A DNA stretch of 21,014 nt from CAXMST01 sp035267205 (GCA_035267205.1 DATFLZ010000115.1:1-21014); one strand, 5' to 3'. Positions 1 to 6,986 are shown, numbered from the stretch's first letter. The notes: generated by a model from the letters alone, not told the origin. Translations and numbers: made by a program.

Positions 1-192
1 GAAGAGCCCGCGAAGGCCGACGAGCCGGCGAAGGCCGAGGAGCCCGCGAAGGCCGAGAAGACTGAGGAGGCCGCCGAGGCCACCGAGAAGGGCTCGACCC
101 CCGAGGTCGTTGCCGAGGCCGAGCCCGCCGCCGGCGACGCCGCCGGTGAAGGCGACTCCGAATCCGGCGAGGCCGCCGAGGAGAAGTCGTGA
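1..192 (+). CDS. rpsE: 30S ribosomal protein S5, C-terminal tail only (partial)
   Basis: Frame 1 is open from the window edge to TGA at 190-192 and encodes 63 residues made almost entirely of Glu, Ala, Lys, Pro and Gly, with no globular part. It sits directly before rpmD and rplO, where rpsE is found in bacterial spc operons, so I read it as an acidic C-terminal extension of S5, the 30S protein that helps maintain decoding accuracy. The tail begins with three copies of a six-residue unit EPAKA(D/E), then becomes irregular. E. coli S5 has no such tail, so this is a lineage-specific addition. The identity rests on position alone because the conserved S5 core lies outside the window. The TGA overlaps the rpmD ATG (TGATG), which suggests translational coupling. 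Confidence 0.72.
   Translation, partial: EEPAKADEPAKAEEPAKAEKTEEAAEATEKGSTPEVVAEAEPAAGDAAGEGDSESGEAAEEKS
4..57 (+). repeat. three tandem 18-bp repeats in the S5 tail
   Basis: Three near-identical 18-bp units (4-21, 22-39, 40-57) each encode EPAKA followed by D or E. They differ only at CCC/CCG and at the last base of the final codon. The array may continue to the left of the window. It is an in-frame coding repeat. Confidence 0.85.
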
Positions 193-374
193 TGGCCGAG
201 CTCGTGATCAAGCAGATCCGCTCATCCAACGGTGCGAGCCCGCGTCAGCGCGACACGCTGCGCACGCTTCGCCTCGGCCGGATCGGCTCGCAGACCAAGC
301 GCGCCGACTCCGCCGAGCTCCAGGGCCTGATCCGCAACGTCTCCCACCTCGTCGAGATCGAAGGAGCGAGCTGA
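192..374 (+). CDS. rpmD: 50S ribosomal protein L30
   Basis: The 60-residue product begins MAELVIKQIRSSNGASPRQRDTL in outline and has the typical L30 pattern: a short beta strand ending in a basic K-Q-I-R-S motif, then R-L-G-R-I and a long helix ending 'LIRNVSHLVEIEG'. L30 is a small component of the large ribosomal subunit. I chose the ATG at 192 because GAGGAGA at 178-184 is well placed as a ribosome binding site; a GTG one codon earlier is also in frame. The start overlaps the rpsE stop and the stop overlaps the rplO ATG (TGATG), so rpsE-rpmD-rplO is one coupled transcript. Length is normal for the family. Confidence 0.95.
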   Translation: MAELVIKQIRSSNGASPRQRDTLRTLRLGRIGSQTKRADSAELQGLIRNVSHLVEIEGAS

Positions 375-865
375 TGGGTCGCATCGATCCCGAGGACGTA
401 GGCCTCGACAGCATCAGCCCGAAGCCGGGCTCCCGCAAGCAGACCAAGCGCCTGGGCCGCGGCCATGGCTCCGGCCAGGGCAAGACCGCCGGTCGTGGGC
501 ACAAGGGCTACGGGGCCCGCTCCGGCAGCAAGCAGAAGGCCGGCTACGAGGGCGGCCAGAACCCGATCCACATGCGGATGCGCAAGCTGCGCGGCCCGAA
601 CAACAAGATGTCGATGCCCTTCGAGCGCTTCCGGACCCGCACGCAGCCGGTCAACCTCGCCAGCCTCGAGGAGCGTTTCGAGGCCGGGGCGGAGGTCACT
701 CCCGACAGCCTGCGCGAGGCCGGCCTGGCCAAGCGCCGCGACCCGGTCAAGATCCTCGCCCGTGGTGAGCTCTCGAAGGCGCTCACGGTGCGAGCCCACG
801 CGTTCAGCGCGAGCGCCCGCGAGAAGATCGAGGCGGCCGGTGGCACGGTCGAGCTACTCGACTAG
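374..865 (+). CDS. rplO: 50S ribosomal protein L15
   Basis: This 163-residue protein is L15, a late-assembling large-subunit protein. The N-terminal region has the hallmark Gly/Arg/Lys-rich unstructured arm ('LGRGHGSGQGKTAGRGHKG' near residues 25-45), and the C-terminal fold contains 'VKILARGELSKALTVRAHAFSASAREKIEAAGG', which is typical of L15. The ATG at 374 overlaps the rpmD stop and is preceded by AAGGAG, so the much longer open frame upstream (from 110) is not the start. The opening residues MGRIDPEDVGLDSISPKPGS are slightly longer than in E. coli L15. The gene is followed after 16 bp by secY, as in most bacteria. Confidence 0.97.
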   Translation: MGRIDPEDVGLDSISPKPGSRKQTKRLGRGHGSGQGKTAGRGHKGYGARSGSKQKAGYEGGQNPIHMRMRKLRGPNNKMSMPFERFRTRTQPVNLASLEERFEAGAEVTPDSLREAGLAKRRDPVKILARGELSKALTVRAHAFSASAREKIEAAGGTVELLD

Positions 866-881
866 CTAGCGTTCAGCGCGC

Positions 882-2156
882 ATGCTCCGCACGATCGGCA
901 ACGCCTTCGCGATCCCCGAGATCAGGCGCAAGCTTGCCTTCACAGCGGCGATGCTCGCCCTCTACCGTCTCGGCGCGTTCATCCCGGCGCCGGGCGTCGA
1001 CACCAATGCCCTGGACGCGGTCCAGGACCAGTTCGACGGCGGCAACATCCTCGGCTTCCTCAACCTGTTCAGCGGTGGCGCGCTCTCGCAGCTCTCGCTG
1101 TTCGCGCTGGGGATCATGCCCTACATCACGGCCTCGATCATCCTGCAGCTGCTGACCGTGGTGGTGCCGGCCCTCGAGAAGCTCCAGAAGGAGGGAGAGG
1201 TCGGCCAGCAGAAGATCACGCAGTACACGCGCTACCTGACCGTCGGGCTCGCCTTCGGCCAGTCGCTCGGCTACGTCTTCCTGTTCGACTCCTTCGGGGG
1301 ATCCGGTCAGAGCGTCGTCGTCGGCGGCGAGCTGACCTTCCCGAAGCTGATGCTGATCGTGATGGCGCTCACCGCCGGAACCACGCTGCTGATGTGGCTC
1401 GGCGAGCTGATCACCCAGCGAGGAATCGGCAACGGGATCTCGCTGATGATCTTCGCCTCGATCGTCAGCGGCCTGCCGCAGGGCATCCAGGCGTGGTGGA
1501 CCAATCCCGATCAGGTCTTCATCGTGATGATGCCCTTCGTGGCGCTCGCGGTGATCGTCGGCATCGTCTACGTGCAGGAGGGCCAGCGGCGGATCCCTGT
1601 GCAGTACGCCAAGCGACAGGTCGGCCGCAAGATGACCACGGGCGGCTCCACCTATCTACCCCTGCGCGTGAATATGGCGGGAGTGATCCCGGTTATCTTC
1701 GCGGCCTCGATCATGGCCTTCCCGCCGACCGTCGGGCAGCTGCTCAACACGCCGGTCGCGCTCGACTTCGCCGCCTTCTTCTCCCCGGACCGCTGGGCCT
1801 ACGTGGTCGGCGAGGTCTTCTTCATCATCATCTTCACCTACTTCTATACGGCGGTCACGTTCAACCCCGTCGACCAGGCCGACAACCTGAAGAAGTACGG
1901 CGGCTTCGTCCCCGGCGTGCGCCCCGGCCGCCCGACCGCGGAGTTCCTCGACCGCATCCTCAGCCGCCTGACCTTCGCCGGCGCCCTCTACCTCGGCGCC
2001 GTCGCCGCGCTGCCGACCCTGCTGATCTCCCAGACCAGCGCCAACTTCTTCTTCGGCGGCACCTCGATCCTGATCGTGGTCGGCGTCGCCCTGGACACCG
2101 TCAAGCAACTCGAGTCGCAGCTAATGATGCGCAATTACGAAGGCTTCCTGAAGTAG
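882..2156 (+). CDS. secY: preprotein translocase subunit SecY
   Basis: This 424-residue integral membrane protein forms the channel of the Sec translocon with SecE and SecG. Recognisable features are the N-terminal 'IPEIRRKLAFT', the TM1 and plug region 'RLGAFIPAPGVD', the TM2 'LFALGIMPYITASIILQLL', 'GIGNGISLMIFASIV' and the long cytoplasmic loop with 'RRIPVQYAKR', a SecA and ribosome contact. Ten membrane segments are expected and the length is normal. The start has no clear ribosome binding site, and only 16 bp separate it from rplO, so it is probably translated from the rplO message. In most actinobacteria adk follows directly; here it is displaced by about 3 kb. Confidence 0.98.
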   Translation: MLRTIGNAFAIPEIRRKLAFTAAMLALYRLGAFIPAPGVDTNALDAVQDQFDGGNILGFLNLFSGGALSQLSLFALGIMPYITASIILQLLTVVVPALEKLQKEGEVGQQKITQYTRYLTVGLAFGQSLGYVFLFDSFGGSGQSVVVGGELTFPKLMLIVMALTAGTTLLMWLGELITQRGIGNGISLMIFASIVSGLPQGIQAWWTNPDQVFIVMMPFVALAVIVGIVYVQEGQRRIPVQYAKRQVGRKMTTGGSTYLPLRVNMAGVIPVIFAASIMAFPPTVGQLLNTPVALDFAAFFSPDRWAYVVGEVFFIIIFTYFYTAVTFNPVDQADNLKKYGGFVPGVRPGRPTAEFLDRILSRLTFAGALYLGAVAALPTLLISQTSANFFFGGTSILIVVGVALDTVKQLESQLMMRNYEGFLK

Positions 2157-2309
2157 CCGGCTGCGGCGGGCCGGGAACGCCGATGGCTGCGTCCCCGTTC
2201 GCTCACGTGGCTCCGCCACTATCGCTCACGGCTCCTTGCCCTCGACGCCCCCGGCTCGCCTCGCGCGGCTACTTGCGGTCTATCGCTCGGTGCTCGACCG
2301 GGGGTTCGG
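2157..2309. other. intergenic region after secY
   Basis: I see no gene in this stretch. Immediately after the secY stop there is a weak GC hairpin (CCGGC about 2157-2161 with GCCGG about 2170-2174) without a following T run, which could act as a terminator. A degenerate direct repeat of CGCTCACG followed by GGCTCC occurs twice between about 2199 and 2235. Confidence 0.4.
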
Positions 2310-2338
2310 TTGCGTGGGGCGCGGCCGCCCGGTAGCCT
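2310..2338 (+). promoter_or_regulatory. candidate sigma-70-type promoter for the beta-propeller gene
   Basis: TTGCGT at 2310-2315 and TAGCCT at 2333-2338 are separated by exactly 17 bp and lie about 30 bp before the start codon. Spacing and sequence fit the main vegetative sigma factor in high-GC actinobacteria. This would give the propeller gene its own transcript, separate from secY. Confidence 0.55.
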
Positions 2339-2368
2339 CGATCTGACTTGAACGGGAGGCCGACGCGC

Positions 2369-4387
2369 ATGAACGAGACAGCCTTGGGGCGGCCCTTTCG
2401 CACGCTGCTGTTCGGCACGGTGCTCGTCGCCGCGCTCGCGCTCGCGCTGGCCTGGTCGGGGGCCGCTCGCGGCGCCGTCGGCGACTTCGGCTTTCATAGC
2501 TGCGTAAGCGGGGGGGACGCGTCGACGGCGCTCGGTACCGGAGCCTGTGCGGCGATCCCCGGGACGAGTCCGACAGGCGCCAATTCCGGCCTTAACGGTC
2601 CCGATCATCTCGCGGCCAGCCCTGACGGCCGGCACGTGTACGCGGCGGGATCCGATGATGCGATCACCTGGTTCGAGCGGGCGCCCGGCAGCGGAGCCCT
2701 GACCTTCGCGGGCTGTCTTACCGGCGACACCGGGACCACCGCCTGCACGCAAAGCCCGACCGCCACGGCCGGCGGCGACAACTCGGGATTTGGCAACCCC
2801 GGACCGCTCACGATCAGCCCTGACGGCGAGAACGTCTACGTGACCACGCTGGACGACGACGGGGTCACCCGGCTCGATCGTAATCCCGCGACCGGAGCGC
2901 TCAGCTTCGGTCAGTGCATCAGCGCCCGCAACTCGACCGCGCCTCCCTGCACGCTGGTCCCGGGATCCTCCCCCGGCGGCAACGACGCGGGACTGAACGA
3001 GATCACGGCCATGGAGGTCAGCCTCGACGGGCGCAGCCTCTACGCGTCGTCCGACACCGATGACGCCCTCACCCGCTTCGATCGCGCGCCGACGACGGGG
3101 GCCATCACCCACAAGGGCTGCATCTCCGGGTCCACGGACTCGGTTCCCTGCACCAAGATCCCGGCGCACGCCGCGAACGGAGTCGCGTCGGGTATGAACG
3201 AGCCGGACGACGTTGCGGTCAGCCCCGATGGAGCCACCGTCTACGCCGTCGCCGAGCTCGATGAGAGCGTTGTCCGCTTCACCAGGGCCCCCGGCACGGG
3301 CGCGATCAGCTACGCGGGCTGCTTCAGCGGCAACTCCAGCCTCGCCGGCACGTGTACCCCGACCCCTTCAGCGAAGCCCGGCGGTAGCGACTCCGGCATG
3401 AGCGCACCGCGGGGAGTCGCCGTGAGCCCCGATGGCGCGAGCCTCTACGTCGCCTCCCGGGGCGACAGCGCGGTGACCACCTTCAACCGCGCGCCCGCCG
3501 GTGGGCTCACGTTTGCCGGCTGTATCAGTGGCAGCGCTGCGACCGCCCCGACCTGCACCCAGATCCCGACGGCCACCGCCTCCGGGGCGGACTCGGGCCT
3601 AGAGGAGCCGTTCGGCGTCGTCGCCAGTCTCGACGGACAGAGCGTCTACGCCCGCTCGCCGGCCGGCTCCTCGCTCGCGGGCTTCCGCCGCAGCGAGGCG
3701 ACCGGCGCGCTCACCTACGACGGCTGCATCAGCGGCGATACGGACACCCCTTGCGCGCTGCTCCCGAAGGCGTCGGTGGGTGCTGTCGACTCGGGCCTCC
3801 AGGAGCCCGAAGCCCTCGTGCTGACGCGGGACGGTCGCGCCGTCCTCGCGGCGTCGCAACCCGATGACGCGGTCTCGTCCTTCACCCGCGAGCCCGCGCC
3901 CGCCTGCTCCGACGGCCTCGACAACGACGGCGACGGCAAGACCGATCACCCCGCCGATCCCGGGTGCGCCGGCCCCAACGACGGCGACGAGACCGACCCA
4001 CTCGACAACACCGCTCCCAAGCTGAAGCTCAAGGGCAAAAAGAAGCAGTCGAACAAGAGGCGGGTCGTCGTCAAGGCGAAGTGCAACGAGGCCTGCTCGG
4101 TAGTCGTCAAGCCGAAGGGCAAGGCGACCGTCAAGACCCGCGCTCCCGCCTCCGCCGCCAAAAAGCGCAAGAAGAAGCTGAAGCTGAAGACCGCCCGCGC
4201 CAACCTCAGCGCCGGCCAGACCAAGAGGCTGAAGCTGAAGTTCAAGGGCAAGAAGACCAAGAGGCTGGTCAAGAGGGCGCTCCGCAAGAAGAAGGGCAAG
4301 ATCAAGCTCAAGCTGCGGGGCAAGGCCACCGACGGCGCGGGCAACAAGGGCAGGGCGACCTTCAGGGTAAAGCTGAAGAAGAAGTAG
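2369..4387 (+). CDS. secreted seven-repeat beta-propeller protein with Lys-rich C-terminal domain
   Basis: The 672-residue product has a signal peptide (basic start, hydrophobic run about residues 12-33, likely cleavage after A-R-G-A). Residues 40-510 are seven repeats of about 67 residues. Each contains a 'GC(I/L/F)SG' start, a second Cys 11-15 residues later, 'SG(L/M)xxP', a 'VAVSPDGxxVYxxS' strand and 'FxRxPxTGAL'. This matches lactonase/YncE-type seven-bladed propellers. Residues about 512-540 hold an Asp-rich DNDGDG segment like calcium-binding type-3 repeats, followed by a roughly 120-residue domain very rich in lysine. The start is the ATG with GGGAGG nine bases upstream; an in-frame TTG at 2348 is less likely. 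Enzymatic activity is not established. A surface or matrix role is inferred from the signal peptide and basic tail. Similar architectures are common in Solirubrobacterales. Confidence 0.85.
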   Translation: MNETALGRPFRTLLFGTVLVAALALALAWSGAARGAVGDFGFHSCVSGGDASTALGTGACAAIPGTSPTGANSGLNGPDHLAASPDGRHVYAAGSDDAITWFERAPGSGALTFAGCLTGDTGTTACTQSPTATAGGDNSGFGNPGPLTISPDGENVYVTTLDDDGVTRLDRNPATGALSFGQCISARNSTAPPCTLVPGSSPGGNDAGLNEITAMEVSLDGRSLYASSDTDDALTRFDRAPTTGAITHKGCISGSTDSVPCTKIPAHAANGVASGMNEPDDVAVSPDGATVYAVAELDESVVRFTRAPGTGAISYAGCFSGNSSLAGTCTPTPSAKPGGSDSGMSAPRGVAVSPDGASLYVASRGDSAVTTFNRAPAGGLTFAGCISGSAATAPTCTQIPTATASGADSGLEEPFGVVASLDGQSVYARSPAGSSLAGFRRSEATGALTYDGCISGDTDTPCALLPKASVGAVDSGLQEPEALVLTRDGRAVLAASQPDDAVSSFTREPAPACSDGLDNDGDGKTDHPADPGCAGPNDGDETDPLDNTAPKLKLKGKKKQSNKRRVVVKAKCNEACSVVVKPKGKATVKTRAPASAAKKRKKKLKLKTARANLSAGQTKRLKLKFKGKKTKRLVKRALRKKKGKIKLKLRGKATDGAGNKGRATFRVKLKKK

Positions 4388-4410
4388 GGCAGGCCTTTCA
4401 GGGCCGCCCT
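4386..4410 (+). terminator. hairpin terminator after the propeller gene
   Basis: Starting inside the stop codon, AGGGC (4386-4390) pairs with GCCCT (4406-4410) and GGCC (4392-4395) pairs with GGCC (4402-4405), with one bulged A and a six-base loop. There is no T tract, which is common for terminators of high-GC actinobacteria. It separates the propeller gene from the toxin-antitoxin pair. Confidence 0.5.
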
Positions 4411-4428
4411 CGATCCCGCGATCAGTGG

Positions 4429-4434
4429 TACGAT
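4429..4434 (+). promoter_or_regulatory. candidate -10 box (TACGAT) for a leaderless antitoxin transcript
   Basis: TACGAT ends six bases before the antitoxin ATG. No Shine-Dalgarno sequence lies between them, so transcription probably starts at or next to the A of the ATG. A convincing -35 element is not visible. Confidence 0.4.
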
Positions 4435-4440
4435 CTGAAG

Positions 4441-4686
4441 ATGTCCCACATCACGGTCAAGATGGGAGATCGAGGGCGAGTGGTAATCCCCGGGAAAGTG
4501 CGCCGGCGCCTCGGCCTGGACGCGGGGGACCGGCTGCTGCTCACCGAGGAGGACGGCGAGCTTCGGCTCCGTCCCTTGCGGAAGCGCATCGAGGACCTGC
4601 GCGGTGCCTACGCGGACCTCGCCCCCGATCGAAGCCTCGCCGACGAGCTCGTGGCCGAGCGCCGCACCGAGGCCGGCGCCGAGTAG
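4441..4686 (+). CDS. AbrB/MazE-fold antitoxin (VapB-like)
   Basis: The 81-residue protein starts MSHITVKMGDRGRVVIPGKV in outline. The 'DRGRVVIPGKVRRRLGLDAGDRL' segment at residues 10-32 is the SpoVT/AbrB swapped-hairpin DNA-binding motif. The C-terminal half, with 'EDLRGAYADLAPDRSLADELVAERR', is the charged helix that such antitoxins use to bind and block the toxin. Its stop is three bases before the PIN-domain gene, a classic antitoxin-first pair. By family precedent it represses its own promoter and neutralises the toxin. It lacks a Shine-Dalgarno sequence and may be leaderless. Which VapB subfamily it belongs to is not clear. Confidence 0.9.
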   Translation: MSHITVKMGDRGRVVIPGKVRRRLGLDAGDRLLLTEEDGELRLRPLRKRIEDLRGAYADLAPDRSLADELVAERRTEAGAE

Positions 4687-4689
4687 GCG

Positions 4690-5082
4690 GTGCTTGCCGT
4701 CCTCGACGCGTCAGCCATGCTGGCGCTGCTCCAGGGGGAGCCCGGCTCGGAGCGCGTCGCCGATGCGCTGGCCGAGGGCTGCGCCATCAGCGTCGTAAAC
4801 GTCGCGGAGGTGCTGTCGAAGCTCGCGGAGGGCGGGGCCGACCCGGCTGAGGCCGGCGACCGGATCGAGGATCTGGCCGATGTCCTCGTCGTACATCCCC
4901 TCGACCAAAGGGACGTCGTCGAGGTCGCCCGCCTCCGGCCGACGACGCGAGCTGCGGGTCTCTCGCTCGGCGATCGGGCCTGTCTCGCTCTCGCGCGACG
5001 GCTCGGCCTGCCGGCGCTGACGACCGACCGCGCCTGGGCGGCGTTGGAGCTGGACGCCGTCAGGGTCGAGCTGGTCCGCTGA
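4690..5082 (+). CDS. PIN-domain ribonuclease toxin (VapC-like)
   Basis: The 130-residue product has the PIN fold with all four expected acidic positions: D6 in 'VLDASAML', E40 in 'NVAEVLSKL', D95 in 'SLGDRACLALA' and D113 in 'TTDRAW'. These would bind Mg2+ or Mn2+ for RNA cleavage, which in VapC toxins typically targets tRNA or rRNA. It starts with GTG three bases after the antitoxin stop, so the two are cotranslated. Length is standard and no key residue is missing, so the toxin looks intact. The pair sits within the segment that separates secY from adk. The RNA target cannot be read from sequence. Confidence 0.92.
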   Translation: MLAVLDASAMLALLQGEPGSERVADALAEGCAISVVNVAEVLSKLAEGGADPAEAGDRIEDLADVLVVHPLDQRDVVEVARLRPTTRAAGLSLGDRACLALARRLGLPALTTDRAWAALELDAVRVELVR

Positions 5083-5109
5083 GCGCTGCGACGGTTGCGC
5101 CGAACCCTC

Positions 5110-5115
5110 TAACCT
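5110..5115 (+). promoter_or_regulatory. candidate -10 box (TAACCT) for a leaderless adk transcript
   Basis: TAACCT ends seven bases before the adk ATG, and the intervening bases have no ribosome binding site. This is the spacing seen at leaderless genes in actinobacteria. The -35 region is weak. It would give adk-map its own promoter, needed because the toxin-antitoxin pair now precedes it. Confidence 0.4.
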
Positions 5116-5122
5116 GCGCGCA

Positions 5123-5797
5123 ATGTCGGAGCTGAATCTGATCCTGCTGGGACCCCCCGGATCGGGCAAGGGCACCCAGGGCGAGCGCCTTCAGGAGGAC
5201 TTCCGCCTCCCCTACTACGCGACCGGGGACATCCTCCGGGCCGCGGTCAAGGAGGGGACCGAGCTGGGCGAGATCGCGAAGAAGTACATGGACGAGGGCG
5301 GGCTCGTTCCCGATGAGGTGATCATCGGCGTGATCGGCGAGCGTGTGGAGGGGCCGGAGGCGGCCGACGGCTTCATCCTCGACGGCTTCCCCCGCACGAT
5401 CGGCCAGGCCGAGGCGCTCGGCGCCGAGATGGACAAGCTCGGGCGCTCGATCACCGCCGTGGTCCTGATCGACACCGATGACGAGGAGGTCCAGCGCCGG
5501 CTCGGCGGGCGCCGCACCTGCGCCAAGAACGGGCACATCTTCCATGTCGAGTTCGATCCGCCCAAGAACGAGGGCGTATGCGACGTCTGCGGCGCCCGGC
5601 TCATCGTCCGCGACGACGACAAGCCCGAGGTGATCGCCAAGCGGCTCGACACCTATCACGAGCAGACCGAGCCACTGGTCGAGTTCTACGAGGATCGCGG
5701 CGTGCTGAAGCGCGTCGACGGCAGTCAGGCGCCCGATGAGGTCGGGGACCGGATCCGCGCGCTGCTCGCGACGCTGAGGCTCGAGGAGGAGCTCTAG
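5123..5797 (+). CDS. adk: adenylate kinase
   Basis: This 224-residue enzyme interconverts ATP + AMP and 2 ADP in the cytoplasm. It has the P-loop GPPGSGKGT at residues 10-18, the AMP-binding 'YATGDILRAAV', the 'GFILDGFPRTIGQAEAL' motif and 'RLDTYHEQTEPLVEFY'. It is the long form with an inserted LID domain. The LID has Cys residues as in zinc-binding adenylate kinases, but the first pair (usually CxxC) reads C-A-K-N-G-H while the second pair is an intact CDVC. Zinc may be held by three Cys plus a His, or the site may be weakened. It is followed by map after 24 bp, the usual order. Confidence 0.98.
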   Translation: MSELNLILLGPPGSGKGTQGERLQEDFRLPYYATGDILRAAVKEGTELGEIAKKYMDEGGLVPDEVIIGVIGERVEGPEAADGFILDGFPRTIGQAEALGAEMDKLGRSITAVVLIDTDDEEVQRRLGGRRTCAKNGHIFHVEFDPPKNEGVCDVCGARLIVRDDDKPEVIAKRLDTYHEQTEPLVEFYEDRGVLKRVDGSQAPDEVGDRIRALLATLRLEEEL

Positions 5798-5821
5798 CCC
5801 CGAGCTGGAACGGTCCCGAAG

Positions 5822-6589
5822 ATGTACCGCGGCGTGATCACACCGAAGACTCCCGAGCAGATCGAGAAGATGGCCGCCGCCGGCCAGGTTCTCGCGCGCT
5901 GCCATCGCATGGTCCGCAAGGCCGCTCGCCCCGGCGTCACCACAGCTCACCTCGACGAGCTGGCCGAGAAGTACATCCGCTCCCAGGGGGCCACGCCGGC
6001 CTTCAAGGGCTACCGTGGCTTTCCCGGCTCGATCTGCGCCTCACCGAACTCCATGGTCGTCCACGGCATCCCCGGCGGCTATGAGCTCAAGCGCGGCGAC
6101 GTGCTCAGCATCGACATCGGCGTGATCAAGGACGGCTGGGTCGCCGACGCGGCCCAGACGTACGGGATCGGCCCGATCGGGGAGCCGGCCGAGAAGCTGC
6201 TCGCGGTGACCCGCAACTCGCTGATCGAGGGGATCGCGGAGGCGAAGGCCGGCAGCCGCCTCGGCGACATCTCGCACGCGATCCAGCGCGCCGTCGAGCT
6301 CGAGGGCCTGCACGTGATCAAGAGCCTCGTCGGTCACGGGATCGGGACCGAGATGCACGAGGAGCCCCAGATCCCGAACTTCGGCGAGCCCGGCACGGGG
6401 CCGAAGCTGGAGGTGGGGATGACGTTGGCGATCGAGCCGATGGTCAACATCGGCACCGATCAGATCCGGATGGGGTCAGACCACTGGGCCGTCTACTCCG
6501 CCGACGGCTCGCTCGCCGCGCACTTCGAGTTCACGGTCGCGGTCGGCGCCGACGGCCCGCAGGTCCTCACCCCCTGGCACGAGGAGTAG
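5822..6589 (+). CDS. map: type I methionine aminopeptidase
   Basis: The 255-residue enzyme removes the initiator Met from nascent proteins. All five metal ligands are visible: D98 ('SIDIG'), D109 ('VADAAQTY'), H172 ('VGHGIGTEMHEEP'), E205 ('AIEPM') and E236 ('HFEFTVAV'). The substrate-binding His is H81 in 'VVHGIPGGY'. The residue after E236 is Phe where many MetAPs have His, a conservative local change. There is no N-terminal SH3-binding extension, so this is the short bacterial form. It is 24 bp downstream of adk. infA and rpmJ usually come next; here an opposite-strand lipoprotein gene ends 10 bp beyond its stop. Confidence 0.98.
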   Translation: MYRGVITPKTPEQIEKMAAAGQVLARCHRMVRKAARPGVTTAHLDELAEKYIRSQGATPAFKGYRGFPGSICASPNSMVVHGIPGGYELKRGDVLSIDIGVIKDGWVADAAQTYGIGPIGEPAEKLLAVTRNSLIEGIAEAKAGSRLGDISHAIQRAVELEGLHVIKSLVGHGIGTEMHEEPQIPNFGEPGTGPKLEVGMTLAIEPMVNIGTDQIRMGSDHWAVYSADGSLAAHFEFTVAVGADGPQVLTPWHEE

Positions 6590-6599
6590 GCGCCCGGCG

Positions 6600-6863
6600 C
6601 TAGTTGTCGCCGTCCGTCGCGTCGGTGATCGCGTCCTGAGCCGCGTCGGTCGCATCAGTGACCGCGTCAGTCGCGTCGGTGATCGCATCCTCGGCCGAGC
6701 TCGTCGCGTCGGTGGCCGCGTCCTGCGCGGAGTTGACCGCGTCGGTGACGTCATCGCTCTCATCGTCGCCGCAGGCGCTGATCCCGGCGCCGCTGATCGC
6801 GATCGCGGCCGCGGCCGCCGATGCGGTCAGGCGCCTTCTCATGGTGCTTGACTCTCGCTTCAT
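6600..6863 (-). CDS. small repeat lipoprotein, Asp/Ala/Thr-rich
   Basis: The 87-residue product has a basic start, a hydrophobic Ala-rich stretch and a lipobox I-S-A-C with Cys31, followed by GDDES, so it should be lipidated and anchored to the membrane. The mature part (about residues 40-87) is built from imperfect 11-residue units of the type 'TDATxxAxDAI', with an overall strong negative charge and no aromatic residues. I chose the second ATG (MKRESS) because GGAGGAG lies six bases upstream; the first ATG is two codons earlier, directly abutting that site. It converges on map with a 10-bp gap and lies where infA is expected. No function is recognised. The 11-residue periodicity resembles LEA-like amphipathic helices, but this is only an analogy. 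Confidence 0.75.
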   Translation of the reverse strand: MKRESSTMRRRLTASAAAAAIAISGAGISACGDDESDDVTDAVNSAQDAATDATSSAEDAITDATDAVTDATDAAQDAITDATDGDN

Positions 6864-6903
6864 TGGCATCTCCTCCACTGGTAGTTGAGCGTGCTCCCCG
6901 CCA

Positions 6904-6930
6904 ACCGTATCCGTTCGCGGCCGCCGACAA
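6904..6930 (-). promoter_or_regulatory. possible weak promoter for the small lipoprotein gene
   Basis: On the minus strand TTGTCG (6925-6930) and TACGGT (6904-6909) are separated by 15 bp, shorter than optimal, about 40 bp before the start codon. It is the best candidate in this short divergent region, but it is weak. Confidence 0.25.
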
Positions 6931-6957
6931 CCCTGAGGCGATGTGCGGGCGTGTGGC

Positions 6958-6986
6958 TTCACCAGCCGCGCGCGAGTTGCTAGCAT
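6958..6986 (+). promoter_or_regulatory. promoter of the rpmJ-rpsM-rpsK-rpsD-rpoA-rplQ operon
   Basis: TTCACC at 6958-6963 and TAGCAT at 6981-6986 are separated by 17 bp. They lie about 93 bp before rpmJ, in the only gap where an operon promoter can sit after the opposite-strand lipoprotein gene. The predicted start of transcription falls within a small perfect inverted repeat (GCCGA 6987-6991, TCGGC 6994-6998), which could form a 5'-end hairpin or be an operator. Confidence 0.5.

Noticed and set aside
2157..2368. Possible RNA gene or riboswitch between secY and the propeller gene
   Set aside because: Only a weak hairpin and a degenerate direct repeat are visible, with no recognisable RNA motif.
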